A stretch of DNA of 50,348 nt from Pseudomonadota bacterium. Its GTDB lineage: Bacteria > Pseudomonadota > Gammaproteobacteria > Acidiferrobacterales > UBA6901. The DNA lies in contig DAHXOO010000020.1 in NCBI GenBank assembly GCA_027364845.1, positions 1 to 50,348 on the forward strand, read 5' to 3'. Below the pieces are notes generated by a model that was not told where the DNA came from, ran no database searches, and saw nothing but the letters and a program-made list of their open reading frames with translations. Shown piece after piece: positions 1 to 9,577 of this stretch. Positions within the stretch are counted from its first letter, which is position 1. Every line of letters begins with the position of its first letter. The translations under genes were made by a program, and so were the position numbers.

Positions 1-11
1 AGGAGACCCCC

Positions 12-488
12 GTGACCATCCTTACCCGCAGAACCTTCTTGAAGGGCAGCCTCGCAGGCGGCGCACTGGCGCTGTCGGCCGCCGCCGGGCTGTTGACCCC
101 CCGGCGCGTGCTCGCCGCCACCTGGCCGGACGCCGCCTTCGAGGCGACCAGTGCTTCGGCCGTGCTTCAGTCCCTCTATGGAACGGCCCGCATCCCGGTG
201 AGCCCGAAGATCGCTATCCGGGCCCCGATCCAGGCCGAAAACGGGGCGGTGGTGCCGATCCAGGTCTCGACCACCCTGCCGCAGGTCCAGTCGATCAGCA
301 TCGTGGTCGACAAGAACCCCACGCCGCTCGTCTCCCGGGTACGCTTCCTCAACGGGGCACAGGGCTTTTTCATGGCCCGCATGAAGATGGGGCAGACCTC
401 CCCGGTGCGGGTGATCGTCCAGTCGGGGGGACGGCTCTACCAGGCGAGCCAGTCGATCAAGGTCACCGTCGGCGGTTGCGGCGGCTAG
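12..488 (+). CDS. soxY: Sulfur carrier subunit SoxY
   Basis: SoxY is the periplasmic protein that carries sulfur intermediates on a C-terminal cysteine during Sox thiosulfate oxidation. The 158-residue product begins with a Tat-type signal (RRTFLKG followed by a hydrophobic stretch to about residue 35) and ends in VGGCGG, the swinging-arm motif whose Cys binds the substrate. The GTG start follows AGGAGA at the very first bases of the window. soxZ follows 35 bp downstream, as expected for the SoxYZ heterodimer. Other sox genes, if present, would lie left of the window. Identification by signal, length, C-terminal motif and neighbour is firm. Confidence 0.95.
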   Translation: MTILTRRTFLKGSLAGGALALSAAAGLLTPRRVLAATWPDAAFEATSASAVLQSLYGTARIPVSPKIAIRAPIQAENGAVVPIQVSTTLPQVQSISIVVDKNPTPLVSRVRFLNGAQGFFMARMKMGQTSPVRVIVQSGGRLYQASQSIKVTVGGCGG

Positions 489-523
489 GCGTTCCTTCCC
501 CCTTTTTTTCCGAGGCATTGTCC

Positions 524-838
524 ATGAAACACAAGACCCTGATTCGCACCCGTCCCCATCAGGGGGCCACCGAGATCCTGGTGCTCGTCGAGCACCCCAT
601 GGAGACCGGCCAGCGCATCGACCCGAAGACCAAGCGCAAGATCCCCGCGCACTTCATCCAAACCCTCACCATCGCCGTCAACGGCCGTCCGGTGGCTGAG
701 GCCGACCTGAGTGTGGCCATCTCCAAGGATCCGCTGCTCGGGGTCCTCGTCGACGGCACCAAGGCCGGCGATACCGTGACCGTCGACTGGCACGACAATA
801 AGGGCGAGACCGGTGGGGCAAAGACCGTCGTGAGCTAG
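524..838 (+). CDS. soxZ: Sulfur oxidation protein SoxZ
   Basis: SoxZ pairs with SoxY to form the periplasmic carrier on which Sox enzymes oxidise bound sulfur. The 104-residue product has no signal peptide, which is normal because SoxZ is exported with Tat-borne SoxY. It shows the family pattern of an immunoglobulin-like fold, including LVEHPMETG near residues 22-30 and the HFIQTL segment. The ATG at 524 is chosen because the longer frame upstream overlaps soxY and adds 16 unlike residues. A GC-rich hairpin lies just downstream and may end the operon. Confidence 0.95.
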   Translation: MKHKTLIRTRPHQGATEILVLVEHPMETGQRIDPKTKRKIPAHFIQTLTIAVNGRPVAEADLSVAISKDPLLGVLVDGTKAGDTVTVDWHDNKGETGGAKTVVS

Positions 839-857
839 CCCATGCCCATGAGGTGGA

Positions 858-879
858 CGCCGCCGGTGCGACGGCGGCG
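858..879. terminator. GC hairpin after soxYZ, possible terminator
   Basis: CGCCGCC at 858-864 pairs with GGCGGCG at 873-879 around an 8-base loop, 20 bp after the soxZ stop. There is no T-run immediately after the stem, so intrinsic termination is uncertain; it also lies between soxZ and the convergent GGDEF-EAL gene. Confidence 0.35.
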
Positions 880-998
880 CCACGTCAGTCGCGCTGTCTC
901 ATTTTCGCGATGACGGGCAGGGTTCCACGGCGCGGACGGTAGAAGGTGCAAGTCGGATCGGATCATGCTTCCGCATCTGCTTGTGCCGGGACTTCGGG

Positions 999-2294
999 TC
1001 AGGTAGGAATCTCCGGCAATCCGTAGTAATAGCCCTGGGCCCAGTCCACTCCGGTGGTGCGCACGATCGCCGCTATTTCCTCGCTCTCGACAAATTCAGC
1101 CACGGTGACCAGGCCGAGGTCCGATGCCGCCTTTTGTATACCTTGCACGATTGTGCGTACCCGTTTCTCTCTGATCCGCTGGATGAGCGTGCCCTCGATC
1201 TTGACGAACGAAAATGGTAGGTCAGCAAGGTACTTGAACGATGAGTAGCCGCTGCCGAAATCATCCAGCGCAAGCCGCATGCCGAAATCGAGGAATGGTC
1301 GCAGCATGTTGCGCGTAGCGTCGATATCGTGGAGCAGTTCGCGCTCTGTGATCTCGATGACCAGCGGTTTGGTGGGTCCGGTCAGATCGCTACAGGCTGC
1401 GCAGTGGATGCGCGCTGCGTCGAGGATTTCACTGACGACCTTGGGATGGCGCAGGAGATTTCCGGAGATGTTGACGAAGTGCGCCATATTCGGGGCCGCG
1501 CGCAAATTCTGGACGCAATGTTTGATCACGCTAATAATGATGGCGCGGTCGATCTGGTAGGTCACCTGGAGTTGGCGCGCAGCTTCGATGAAGTGTTCGG
1601 CCGCGAGCGGTGCCTGGTCGGCATTGACGACGCGCGCCAGGGCTTCATCGGCCACGATCGCGCCGCTATTCAGGTCGACAATGGGTTGATAGGCAGGGAC
1701 CACGCGGTGCTCGCGCAACGCCGAGTCCAACAGCTTGCCGAGGCCGAATACCTGCCCATGGAGCGCATCGGCGTGAGTCACGCGGTTGCGCCCGGTGTTC
1801 TTGGCCTGATACATCGCAGCGCCGCAGGCTGCGATCAACTGCCCGGTGTTGCTGGCGTCTTCCGGGAAACAGGCGGCACCGAGGCTCGCCGTGACATGGA
1901 TTTCGTAGCCCTCCGCATTCAGGGTCAATGACTCGATGGCCTGACGCAGCTGCTCTGCAATGCTATCGGTGATTTTGCAGTCGGCACCGGGAAGCAGGCA
2001 TAGAAACTCCTGCCCGCCCCAGCGCCCTACCTGATCACCCGCTCGCAGCGTTTGTGCAATGAGTGTGCTGACCTCTTGGAGGAGGAGGTCCCCACAGCGC
2101 TCGCTGTAGCCGTAATTGATGACCTTGAAGCGGTCCAGATCGAGCATGATCAGCCCAAGCGGGTGATGATGGTTGCCACTGGACGACATTTCGGATTCGA
2201 TAAGCTCCCGGAATACCGCGCGTGTCCTAAGTCCAGTCAATGGATCTGGGAGCCGGGCGTTCGTACCAGCAAAAGCCGGGATCAGCCTTTTCAT
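999..2294 (-). CDS. GGDEF-EAL protein, probable c-di-GMP phosphodiesterase
   Basis: A 431-residue soluble protein with a GGDEF domain (about residues 18-175) followed by an EAL domain (about 190-430), and no sensor or membrane segment. The cyclase motif reads GGQEF: the acidic third residue needed for metal binding is Gln, so diguanylate cyclase activity is doubtful. The EAL domain keeps the residues usually needed for cleavage of cyclic di-GMP: DEAL, the Asn of VNIS, EITE, DDFGSG, the Lys of VKIEG, AEFVE and AQGYYYG. It is therefore probably a phosphodiesterase with a regulatory GGDEF domain. The start is uncertain because no good ribosome site precedes 2294. The gene stands alone, convergent with soxYZ. 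The first residues, IPAFAG, resemble the translation of a common dispersed repeat. Confidence 0.88.
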   Translation of the reverse strand: MKRLIPAFAGTNARLPDPLTGLRTRAVFRELIESEMSSSGNHHHPLGLIMLDLDRFKVINYGYSERCGDLLLQEVSTLIAQTLRAGDQVGRWGGQEFLCLLPGADCKITDSIAEQLRQAIESLTLNAEGYEIHVTASLGAACFPEDASNTGQLIAACGAAMYQAKNTGRNRVTHADALHGQVFGLGKLLDSALREHRVVPAYQPIVDLNSGAIVADEALARVVNADQAPLAAEHFIEAARQLQVTYQIDRAIIISVIKHCVQNLRAAPNMAHFVNISGNLLRHPKVVSEILDAARIHCAACSDLTGPTKPLVIEITERELLHDIDATRNMLRPFLDFGMRLALDDFGSGYSSFKYLADLPFSFVKIEGTLIQRIREKRVRTIVQGIQKAASDLGLVTVAEFVESEEIAAIVRTTGVDWAQGYYYGLPEIPT

Positions 2295-2548
2295 TTAATT
2301 GGATGGCCGGTTAGCGTCTAGTGTTATGATTATACGGAAACATCCCTGCGCATCTTTATGAAGGATAGCAAAGATATGGCCGGTGTGAACTACAGGCTGT
2401 CCGTAGGATTGAATCGTGTGTGCCACTAACGGACGGTGCGTATGTCTATCCTTGTGCATCCCCCATCTCCAGATAATAAATGTGTGGTTCTTCGGAGACC
2501 GGCGTGACTCCGTCGTTGCAGTGTCCTAGTACATTGATTTTACGCTGA

Positions 2549-4543
2549 TTAATAGGGGATCCCGGCCGCCAATAGCGCACTGCCGAGGGCAGCGAGTTCG
2601 GATCGTGGTTTGATCAATGGGACGTCGAGGATTCGCTCCCGGATCCGTTGCCAACCAGCGTTGTGGCTGCCGCTGCCAGTAGTACGGATAACGCGGACTT
2701 TGGGGCCGCCGAGGGTGTGGAGGAGTCGATAACCTTGTGCCTCGATGCGCGCAATGCCTTCGAGCATGGCCTGAAAGAAAGTCACGCTGTCGGCGGGCAA
2801 GGGCTCGAGTTTCGCGAACATAGTGGGATCATTGACTGGAAAGCGTTCGCCGACGTTGGGCAGTGGGTAGTAATCCAAGCCTGTCAGGTTTTCAGGGTCC
2901 AGAAGCGGTGTCATCTCGCGCAGCTGCTCGATCTTGAAGTACTGGAGCAGCGTAGCCCCGCCGCTGTTGGAAGCGCCCCCGACCAGCCAGCGATCGCCGA
3001 GGCGATGGCTGTATACGCCGTGCTCGGCGGAGAAAACGGGTTTGTCGGAAAGCATTTTCAGGATCAGTGTCGAACCCAAGGACGTCACAGCGTCGCCGCT
3101 GTCATTGCCTCCGGCGGCGAGAAACGCAGCGACTCCGTCGGTGGTTCCAGCGACCACCACTGCATCTTCGGGGAAGCCGAATGTGCTGGCGATCTCGGCG
3201 CTGACAGGTGAAATGGCCTCTCCGGGAGCATGCACCTCGGGCAGCAGGTCAGCGTTGATCCCGAGACGGTTGATCCAATCCGGCCATCGGCCGTGCTCGG
3301 CATCGTAGCCGAGCTTCAGGCAATTGTTGTAATCGCTGTGCCCCCATGCGCCTGTGAGTCTTCCGGCAATCCAGTCGGCCTGGTGCAATGCGTGGACCGC
3401 CTTTTTTTCCAAGCCTCTTTCATGAAGCCACAGTAATTTCGCCAGGCTGCTTGTCGCTCCCTGGGCCCCACTGTCAGCTCCGGCAAGCGACAGAATCCTT
3501 TCCGCCTCGTCCAAAGCACGGGCATCGTTGTACATCAGCGCTGGAGTTGCCGGTATCCCCTCCCTGTCGCACACCAGCAACGTGCCGGAGGTCGCATCCA
3601 CCGCAATGGCACGGACACGTCCCGCCTCGATGTGCTTTGCCAGCAATTGCAGTGCCGCGCTCACGGCTGTCCACCAGGTTCCGGGATCCTGCGTGACCTC
3701 GCCTTCGCTCCTCAGCGGCATCGGGATGGGCGCATCGGCCTGAGCGAGCAAGTTACCACGCGCATCAATCGCCAACGCGCGGCAGCCGGTAGTGCCAAGG
3801 TCGATACCCACATAGATGCCGTTATCCACGGAGTCGCGAGCTGTTTTCGGGGCGGCGGCTTTGCGCCCCCCTTCGGCCACTGCGACAACTTCGCTGGAGG
3901 CCCTGGCCGCGGCAGATGGGGGAGCAGGCTCCGGATCGCCGGGCTCCTTGGCGGTCTTCGACTGAGTGCGGCGTTCCCGCGGAAGCATACGGAACCGTCC
4001 GTTGCCCGATCGGCCAGCCGCACCGTCAGAGGACTTGTTGCGGGTCGCCGGTGCTGCGGCGGGCGGGGTACTCACGGGAGCAGCAATATGACCGGAGGCG
4101 GAGGGCGACAGGTCGGCCGGAGGATCCGGTTCCGGATCACTTTCCAGGTGCGGCGGAGGGGGCAGTGGCGCCCAGCCGGGTTTGCGGTGATCGACGACAA
4201 CTGTCGTGTAAATGCCGCCGCGCACGTAGAATTCCGCGCGTAGCTGCATGTAGCGTGGCGCGGTTGCCGCGACCAGGTCGTTTAGGATGGAGTTGGTCAC
4301 TGCCTCGTGAAATGCACCTTCATTGCGGTACGACCAGATGTAAAGCTTGAGAGACTTCAGTTCGATGCACTTGCGGTCGGGGATGTAGTCTAGGTACAGA
4401 GTGGCAAAGTCCGGCTGTCCAGTCTTCGGGCATAGACAGGTAAACTCCGGGATCCGGATCTGGATGGTATAATCCCGTTCCGGATTGGGGTTGCCGAACG
4501 TCTCCAGCTGTTTGCTTGGTTGGGTAGGCATTTTGGATCCCAT
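2549..4543 (-). CDS. queF: QueF-FGGY carbohydrate kinase fusion
   Basis: One uninterrupted 664-codon frame encodes two enzymes. Residues about 1-124 are a complete type I QueF, which reduces preQ0 to preQ1 with NADPH in queuosine synthesis: [13 protein letters not shown] carries the nucleophile Cys38 and Asp45, ELKSLKLY (61-68) is the QueF signature and His79-Glu80 follow. Residues about 125-241 are a Pro/Ala-rich, charged linker. Residues 243-664 are an FGGY sugar kinase starting with the ATP-site motif GIDLGTTG, with [25 protein letters not shown] and [11 protein letters not shown]; the pattern is closest to D-ribulose/xylulose kinases as I know them. QueF is normally 120-160 residues and free-standing. 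No internal start with a ribosome site was seen at the kinase boundary. The kinase substrate is unknown. It diverges from smc across 55 bp. Confidence 0.88.
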   Translation of the reverse strand: MGSKMPTQPSKQLETFGNPNPERDYTIQIRIPEFTCLCPKTGQPDFATLYLDYIPDRKCIELKSLKLYIWSYRNEGAFHEAVTNSILNDLVAATAPRYMQLRAEFYVRGGIYTTVVVDHRKPGWAPLPPPPHLESDPEPDPPADLSPSASGHIAAPVSTPPAAAPATRNKSSDGAAGRSGNGRFRMLPRERRTQSKTAKEPGDPEPAPPSAAARASSEVVAVAEGGRKAAAPKTARDSVDNGIYVGIDLGTTGCRALAIDARGNLLAQADAPIPMPLRSEGEVTQDPGTWWTAVSAALQLLAKHIEAGRVRAIAVDATSGTLLVCDREGIPATPALMYNDARALDEAERILSLAGADSGAQGATSSLAKLLWLHERGLEKKAVHALHQADWIAGRLTGAWGHSDYNNCLKLGYDAEHGRWPDWINRLGINADLLPEVHAPGEAISPVSAEIASTFGFPEDAVVVAGTTDGVAAFLAAGGNDSGDAVTSLGSTLILKMLSDKPVFSAEHGVYSHRLGDRWLVGGASNSGGATLLQYFKIEQLREMTPLLDPENLTGLDYYPLPNVGERFPVNDPTMFAKLEPLPADSVTFFQAMLEGIARIEAQGYRLLHTLGGPKVRVIRTTGSGSHNAGWQRIRERILDVPLIKPRSELAALGSALLAAGIPY

Positions 4544-4598
4544 ATGCTAGCGTTGTGCATCCTTAGCCGGTAAAAATTGTAACCTATCCATAAACTTA

Positions 4599-7500
4599 AT
4601 GCGCCTCAAGAAAATCAAGCTTTCCGGATTCAAGTCCTTCGTGGACCCTATTACCATCCCGGTATTGGGTAACCTTATTGGCATCGTCGGCCCGAATGGA
4701 TGCGGCAAGTCAAATATCATCGATGCCGTACGCTGGGTGATGGGTGAAAGCTCTGCCAAGCACCTGCGTGGCGACTCCATGGCCGACGTCATCTTTAGTG
4801 GGTCGACGGCGCGCAAGCCAGTCGGCAAGGCGTCGGTGGAACTGGTCTTCGACAACAGCGACGGTGGAGCACCCGGGCAGTACGCGTCCTACGCGGAGAT
4901 TTCGATTCGGCGTGAAGCGGAGCGCGATGGCCAGTCGGACTATTTCCTGAACCGTACCAGGTGTCGCCGCAAGGACATCACCGACCTGTTTCTCGGTACT
5001 GGCCTTGGCCCCCATTCGTATTCGATTCTCGAGCAAAATGCTGTTACGCGCATTATTGAATCCAAACCAGAAGATCTGCGCTCTTTCTTCGAAGAGGCGG
5101 CCGGGGTTTCGCGCTACAAGGAGCGACGGCGCGAAACCGAGAACCGCATCAAGCATACCCGCGAAAATCTCGCGCGTGTGGAAGACATCCGTAAGGAGCT
5201 CGACACCCAGCTGCAACGTCTTCAGCGGCAGGCACGTGTTACGCAGAAATACAAGGAGCTGAAGCAGGAGGAGCGCCTGCTGCGCGCTCAGTTGCTGGGC
5301 CTGCGCTGGCGCAACCTCGACGAAGATCTGCGCCAGCACGATGCGTCGTGTGCCGCTCAGGAAACTGCCCTCGAGGGCATGATTGCGGAGCTGCGTGCGG
5401 CCGAGGCGGTGATGGAGCAGCTGCGGGTGCAGCAGACTGAGGCGGGAGACCACTTCAATAGTGTTCAGGCCGAGCGCTACGCGGCCGGTTCGGAGGTCGA
5501 TGCGATAGAGCAGTCGATTCAGCATGCGCGCGACACGCGGCAGCAGCGGCTGCGCGAGCAGGAGCAGCTCATCCAATCCTGGGAGGAGGCGAGCAACCAT
5601 CTGCAGGATGGTAGCAGTCGCCTCGAGGTGCTGCGGCAGGAACTCGACGGAGTAGCGCCGCTGCTGGTGGAACGCCAACGCGAGCGTACGGAAGCGGCCG
5701 AGGCTCTGGCGGCTGCAGAACAGGCGATGCTGCAATGGCAGGGAGAGTGGGAGCAGTTCGGCCAGGCCACCGCCGAGCAGGAGCGGGTACGTGATATCCA
5801 GGGTGCGCGCATCGGAAACTTGAATCAGCAGATTGCCCAGCTCAGGCAGCGCCAGGCCCGCCTGCGGGAAGAATCTGATGTCATAGAGCGTGAGGTCGGT
5901 GTCGACGATGTCGCCCAGCTGCGTAATGAGGTCGCCGAGCGCGACCGCATGCAGGAGGGGCGCGAGCGCGAAATCGAGGATGTCGAAGTGCGCATCCGGC
6001 AGTTGCGCGCCGACAGCGATGGCCGCACGGCGCGCCTGGAAGAGGTGCGCGGACGGATCCAGACCGCCGAGGCGCGCCTGGCAAGCCTGCGTGAGCTGCA
6101 GGCAGCTGCGCTCGGCAAGCATGACGTGATGCTGAATGAATGGCTAGAGCGGCGCTCGCTCACCGCGGCACCGCGGCTTGCGAGTATGCTTGAGGTGGAA
6201 CCGGGCTGGGAGCCGGCTGTGGAACGCGTTCTCGGCGCTGATCTCACTGCGGTATGCGTGCCGCACCTGGACGGGCTGGCGGCTGATCTCGCTGAACTCA
6301 GCGGAGCGGAGCTGACGGTGCTCGAAACGGCTTCGCCGTTGACGGACACCACATCGGCGGCGGCGCATCCACTGCTGCTCCAGAAAGTGCGTGCAGACAC
6401 CGACATCAATACGCTGCTTTCCGGTATCTATGCCGCCGATACCCTCGACGAGGCGCTGACGCTGCGCGCTCGTCTGCTACCTCAGGAGTCCGTTGTAACC
6501 CGTTCCGGAGCATGGCTTGGCAGGAACTGGATGGCGGTTACCGACAAGGACAGCGTACGCGCCGGGATGCTCGGGCGCGAACGCGAGATTGAAGGTCTCG
6601 AATCCGAGCTGGGCGAGCTGCGCAACGTATGGGAAGAATCGAAGGCGGTCCTCGCCGAAATGCAGCGACAGCTTTCGGATCTCGAGCAGCAGCAGCATCA
6701 GCACCGGCGGGACCTCAATGACTATAATCGCGAGCGCGCCGCTGCCCACTCCTGTCTTGGGCACAAGGAGGCAAGGATGGCTCAGCTGCAGCAGCGCCAC
6801 CGGCAGATCACGGACGACCAGGGTGAGCTGGAGCCGCAGCTGCAGCGCTGTGAGACGGAACTTGAGACTGCACAACAGCTGCTGCAGGAGGCTGCTGGGC
6901 GAAGCGAGACGCTGGAAACGCGCCGGCGCGAGCTCACTGAACAGCGTGATATCTGCCGCGTTCAGTCCGATCAGGTGCGTACGCGTGCGGCGTCGGCCAG
7001 TGATCTACTGCACAAGCTCGAGATCGACCGTCAGCGGATGCAGACCGAATTTGAGACCATCCGCCAGAGCATAGAACGTCTGGACAGCCAGCTTCGGCAT
7101 TTGGTGGATCGCCGGCGCAACCTGGAGGAGATGCTGTCCCGCGACGAGCAACCGGAGGAGGCGTTGGGCGAACGCCTGCAGCGTGCGCTCGACAAGCGTG
7201 TGAAGATAGAGGGCCGATTGAGCCAGGCGCGCCAAGCGGTCGTTGATCTGGAGGCGGCGACGCGCGAACAGCACCAGATGCGCAGCCAGCAGGAACAGCG
7301 GATCAATGTGACACGCGAGTCGCTGGAAGTCGAACGCAGGGCACGCGAGGGTCTGACGGTGAGGCGTGACACCGTTGTGGAGCAGTTGCGGGAGACTGGC
7401 GCCGGACTGGCCATCGAGGAGGTCCTGCGCGATCTTCCGGGCGAAGCCGGCGAAGATCTATGGCAGCAGCGCCTCGATGAGCTGGCAAAGAAGATTGAAC

Positions 7501-8117
7501 GTTTGGGCCCTCCCAACATGGGTGCGGTGGAGGAATATCAGGAACAGTCGGAGCGTAAGGGGTACCTGGACAAGCAGTACGACGATCTCTCCCAGGCCCT
7601 GGGTACCCTCGAGGAGGCCATCCGCAAGATCGACCGCGAGACACGTGCACGTTTCCGCGAGACATTCGACAAGGTGAACAGCGCATTTCAGGTGCTGTTT
7701 CCGCGTTTGTTCGGCGGCGGCCAGGCCTATCTGGAACTCGTCGGCGAGGAACTGCTCGAGAGCGGCGTACGGGTCATGGCGCGGCCTCCGGGCAAGCGCA
7801 ATAGCACGATTCACCTGCTGTCAGGCGGAGAAAAAGCTCTTACCGCGGTTTCCCTGCTGTTTGCGCTGTTCGAGCTCAATCAGGCACCGTTCTGCCTTCT
7901 CGATGAAGTGGACGCGCCGCTCGACGATGCCAACGTGGTGCGTTTCTCAGAGATGCTCAAGGCTTTGTCGGAGAGGACCCAGCTCATCTACATTACCCAC
8001 AACAAGATCAGCATGGAGATAGCCGAGTTGCTGGTGGGCGTCACCATGTCGGAGCCAGGGGTGTCCCGGCTCGTTGCGGTGGACGTGGAGGAGGCGCTGG
8101 AGATGGTTGCACAGTGA
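4599..8117 (+). CDS. smc: Chromosome partition protein Smc
   Basis: Smc is the coiled-coil ATPase that organises and segregates the chromosome together with ScpA and ScpB, whose genes are also in this window. The 1172-residue product has the typical layout: N-terminal head with Walker A GPNGCGKSN at 31-39, a long coiled coil to about 510, a hinge at roughly 515-640, a returning coiled coil, and a C-terminal head with signature LLSGGEK near 1075 and Walker B LLDEVDAPLD near 1100. It lies immediately upstream of zipA and ligA, an order known from many gammaproteobacteria that use Smc-ScpAB instead of MukBEF. The ATG at 4599 starts directly at the conserved MRLKKIKLSGFKSF segment; no clear ribosome site precedes it. 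Confidence 0.97.
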   Translation: MRLKKIKLSGFKSFVDPITIPVLGNLIGIVGPNGCGKSNIIDAVRWVMGESSAKHLRGDSMADVIFSGSTARKPVGKASVELVFDNSDGGAPGQYASYAEISIRREAERDGQSDYFLNRTRCRRKDITDLFLGTGLGPHSYSILEQNAVTRIIESKPEDLRSFFEEAAGVSRYKERRRETENRIKHTRENLARVEDIRKELDTQLQRLQRQARVTQKYKELKQEERLLRAQLLGLRWRNLDEDLRQHDASCAAQETALEGMIAELRAAEAVMEQLRVQQTEAGDHFNSVQAERYAAGSEVDAIEQSIQHARDTRQQRLREQEQLIQSWEEASNHLQDGSSRLEVLRQELDGVAPLLVERQRERTEAAEALAAAEQAMLQWQGEWEQFGQATAEQERVRDIQGARIGNLNQQIAQLRQRQARLREESDVIEREVGVDDVAQLRNEVAERDRMQEGREREIEDVEVRIRQLRADSDGRTARLEEVRGRIQTAEARLASLRELQAAALGKHDVMLNEWLERRSLTAAPRLASMLEVEPGWEPAVERVLGADLTAVCVPHLDGLAADLAELSGAELTVLETASPLTDTTSAAAHPLLLQKVRADTDINTLLSGIYAADTLDEALTLRARLLPQESVVTRSGAWLGRNWMAVTDKDSVRAGMLGREREIEGLESELGELRNVWEESKAVLAEMQRQLSDLEQQQHQHRRDLNDYNRERAAAHSCLGHKEARMAQLQQRHRQITDDQGELEPQLQRCETELETAQQLLQEAAGRSETLETRRRELTEQRDICRVQSDQVRTRAASASDLLHKLEIDRQRMQTEFETIRQSIERLDSQLRHLVDRRRNLEEMLSRDEQPEEALGERLQRALDKRVKIEGRLSQARQAVVDLEAATREQHQMRSQQEQRINVTRESLEVERRAREGLTVRRDTVVEQLRETGAGLAIEEVLRDLPGEAGEDLWQQRLDELAKKIERLGPPNMGAVEEYQEQSERKGYLDKQYDDLSQALGTLEEAIRKIDRETRARFRETFDKVNSAFQVLFPRLFGGGQAYLELVGEELLESGVRVMARPPGKRNSTIHLLSGGEKALTAVSLLFALFELNQAPFCLLDEVDAPLDDANVVRFSEMLKALSERTQLIYITHNKISMEIAELLVGVTMSEPGVSRLVAVDVEEALEMVAQ

Positions 8118-8136
8118 GTTTCAAAGGTTGAGACCG

Positions 8137-9393
8137 ATGGATCTTCAATACGCTCTGCTTTTGATCGGTTTGCTGATCATCGGGGGCGTGGTGATTGGCA
8201 CGTATGGAAGATTGCGCCTGCCGCTGCGGCGGCGCAGGGACCGGGCTGGGCGGGAAGAGTCGCAGGACGTTATTCCCCCGACGCCTGTCGAGCCCCAGCC
8301 CGAGGCGGTGGTACTTAAAGCAAGGCGCGAGTCCGTGCTTGCAAGCGGTCTTGACATCAATCCCGGACCGCCGACGGTTTCCGACGCGAAGTTCCTCAAA
8401 CCGGACGGGCCGCTGGCGCGTAGCGACAGCGATGCTCCGGACATCGAGCATTACGAAGAACTTGAAGGCATCGAAAGTGCCGCGTTGATGCCGCTCAACC
8501 TGAGCTTGAACCTCGGTCATTCCGAAAATGCGGTCGCAGGCGCGCCCGGTCGGCAGCAGCTGCCGAACAACGAGATCGATTTCGTGATTGAGCTCCCCGG
8601 GACGGGCCCGGTGAATCGGGACCAGGCGCTGGGAGTCTACAAGCAGAACGAGTATCTGCTGGAAAAGCCGCACCAGATTTACGGCCGGGGATACCAGACC
8701 GGTCAGTGGTCCAATCTGGAATCCGACCGCGAGTATACCCAATACAGCGACGTAGCCATGGCGATCCAGCTCGCCGACAGTCATGGGCCGGCGAACGAGT
8801 CGGAGTTAAACAGGTTTGTGCAGATGTCGCTGAAGCTTGCGGATGTGCTGCAGCGTCCCACGAAGCTTTCGTTAACCCTGGAAAAGGCGATGGAAGTGGC
8901 GCAAGAGCTAGACCGCTTTTGCGAGGCCAACGATGTACTGGCAAGCGTCAACATCCTTTCCAATAATCCGAACGGTTTCAGCGGCCGTGCTGTCAGTCAG
9001 GCGGCGACGCAGTTTGGCATGCAGTTCGGCATGATGAATATTTTTCATTTCAAGAACGACAATCCGCTCGGATGCCGCCATCTTTTCAGTCTTGCCAACC
9101 TGTACGACCCCGGAGAATTCGATCTAAATACAATCAATGCCCTGAGGACGGCGGGCCTGACGTTGTTCATGAACGTTCCCTGTGCATATCAGCCGGCTGG
9201 GGTGTTCGAAAAAATGATCGAGACCGCCCATAACCTGTGCCAGATGCTGGACGGCCGGCTCGTGGACCAGGATTCCAAGCCGCTGACCGACGCGGGGCTC
9301 AAGGTGATTCGCACCCAGATCGACCGGATTGCCACGGACATGCAGAACCGCGGCATCGTACCTGGAAGCGAAGCCGCTATGCGGCTTTTCTAG
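8137..9393 (+). CDS. zipA: Cell division protein ZipA
   Basis: ZipA anchors FtsZ to the inner membrane at the division site. The 418-residue product starts with a membrane helix (about residues 3-21), then an arginine-rich patch, a long linker rich in Pro, Glu and Asp, and a C-terminal FtsZ-binding domain of about 130 residues containing FHFKNDNP, LFSLANLYDPG and MNVPCAYQP. At 418 residues it is longer than E. coli ZipA (about 330), mostly in the linker. ATG 8137 is chosen because it places the membrane helix at the N terminus; it is 19 bp after the smc stop, so smc and zipA probably share a transcript. Confidence 0.94.
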   Translation: MDLQYALLLIGLLIIGGVVIGTYGRLRLPLRRRRDRAGREESQDVIPPTPVEPQPEAVVLKARRESVLASGLDINPGPPTVSDAKFLKPDGPLARSDSDAPDIEHYEELEGIESAALMPLNLSLNLGHSENAVAGAPGRQQLPNNEIDFVIELPGTGPVNRDQALGVYKQNEYLLEKPHQIYGRGYQTGQWSNLESDREYTQYSDVAMAIQLADSHGPANESELNRFVQMSLKLADVLQRPTKLSLTLEKAMEVAQELDRFCEANDVLASVNILSNNPNGFSGRAVSQAATQFGMQFGMMNIFHFKNDNPLGCRHLFSLANLYDPGEFDLNTINALRTAGLTLFMNVPCAYQPAGVFEKMIETAHNLCQMLDGRLVDQDSKPLTDAGLKVIRTQIDRIATDMQNRGIVPGSEAAMRLF

Positions 9394-9577
9394 CGGGCCT
9401 TCGATTCGAGATCTTCGCCCGACCGTCTACGCCTCGTGCTCGGACGTGAACCATGATCCATAGCCACTACCAGAATGCGCATCCGGCTGTTCGGCGCCTG
9501 TATTGCCGGTCGTCGAATTGCAAGCGGCAGAACCACCAGTTTTTCATCCAGATCAATTTTGTGACCGCCGGAACGGG

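Noticed and set aside
485-883. Open frame of 132 codons opposite soxZ
   Set aside because: Antisense shadow of a firm gene; no motif or ribosome site.
4710-6122. 470-codon open frame antisense to smc
   Set aside because: Long frames opposite G+C-rich coiled-coil genes are common; the sequence is Leu/Arg/Ala-rich without any family pattern.
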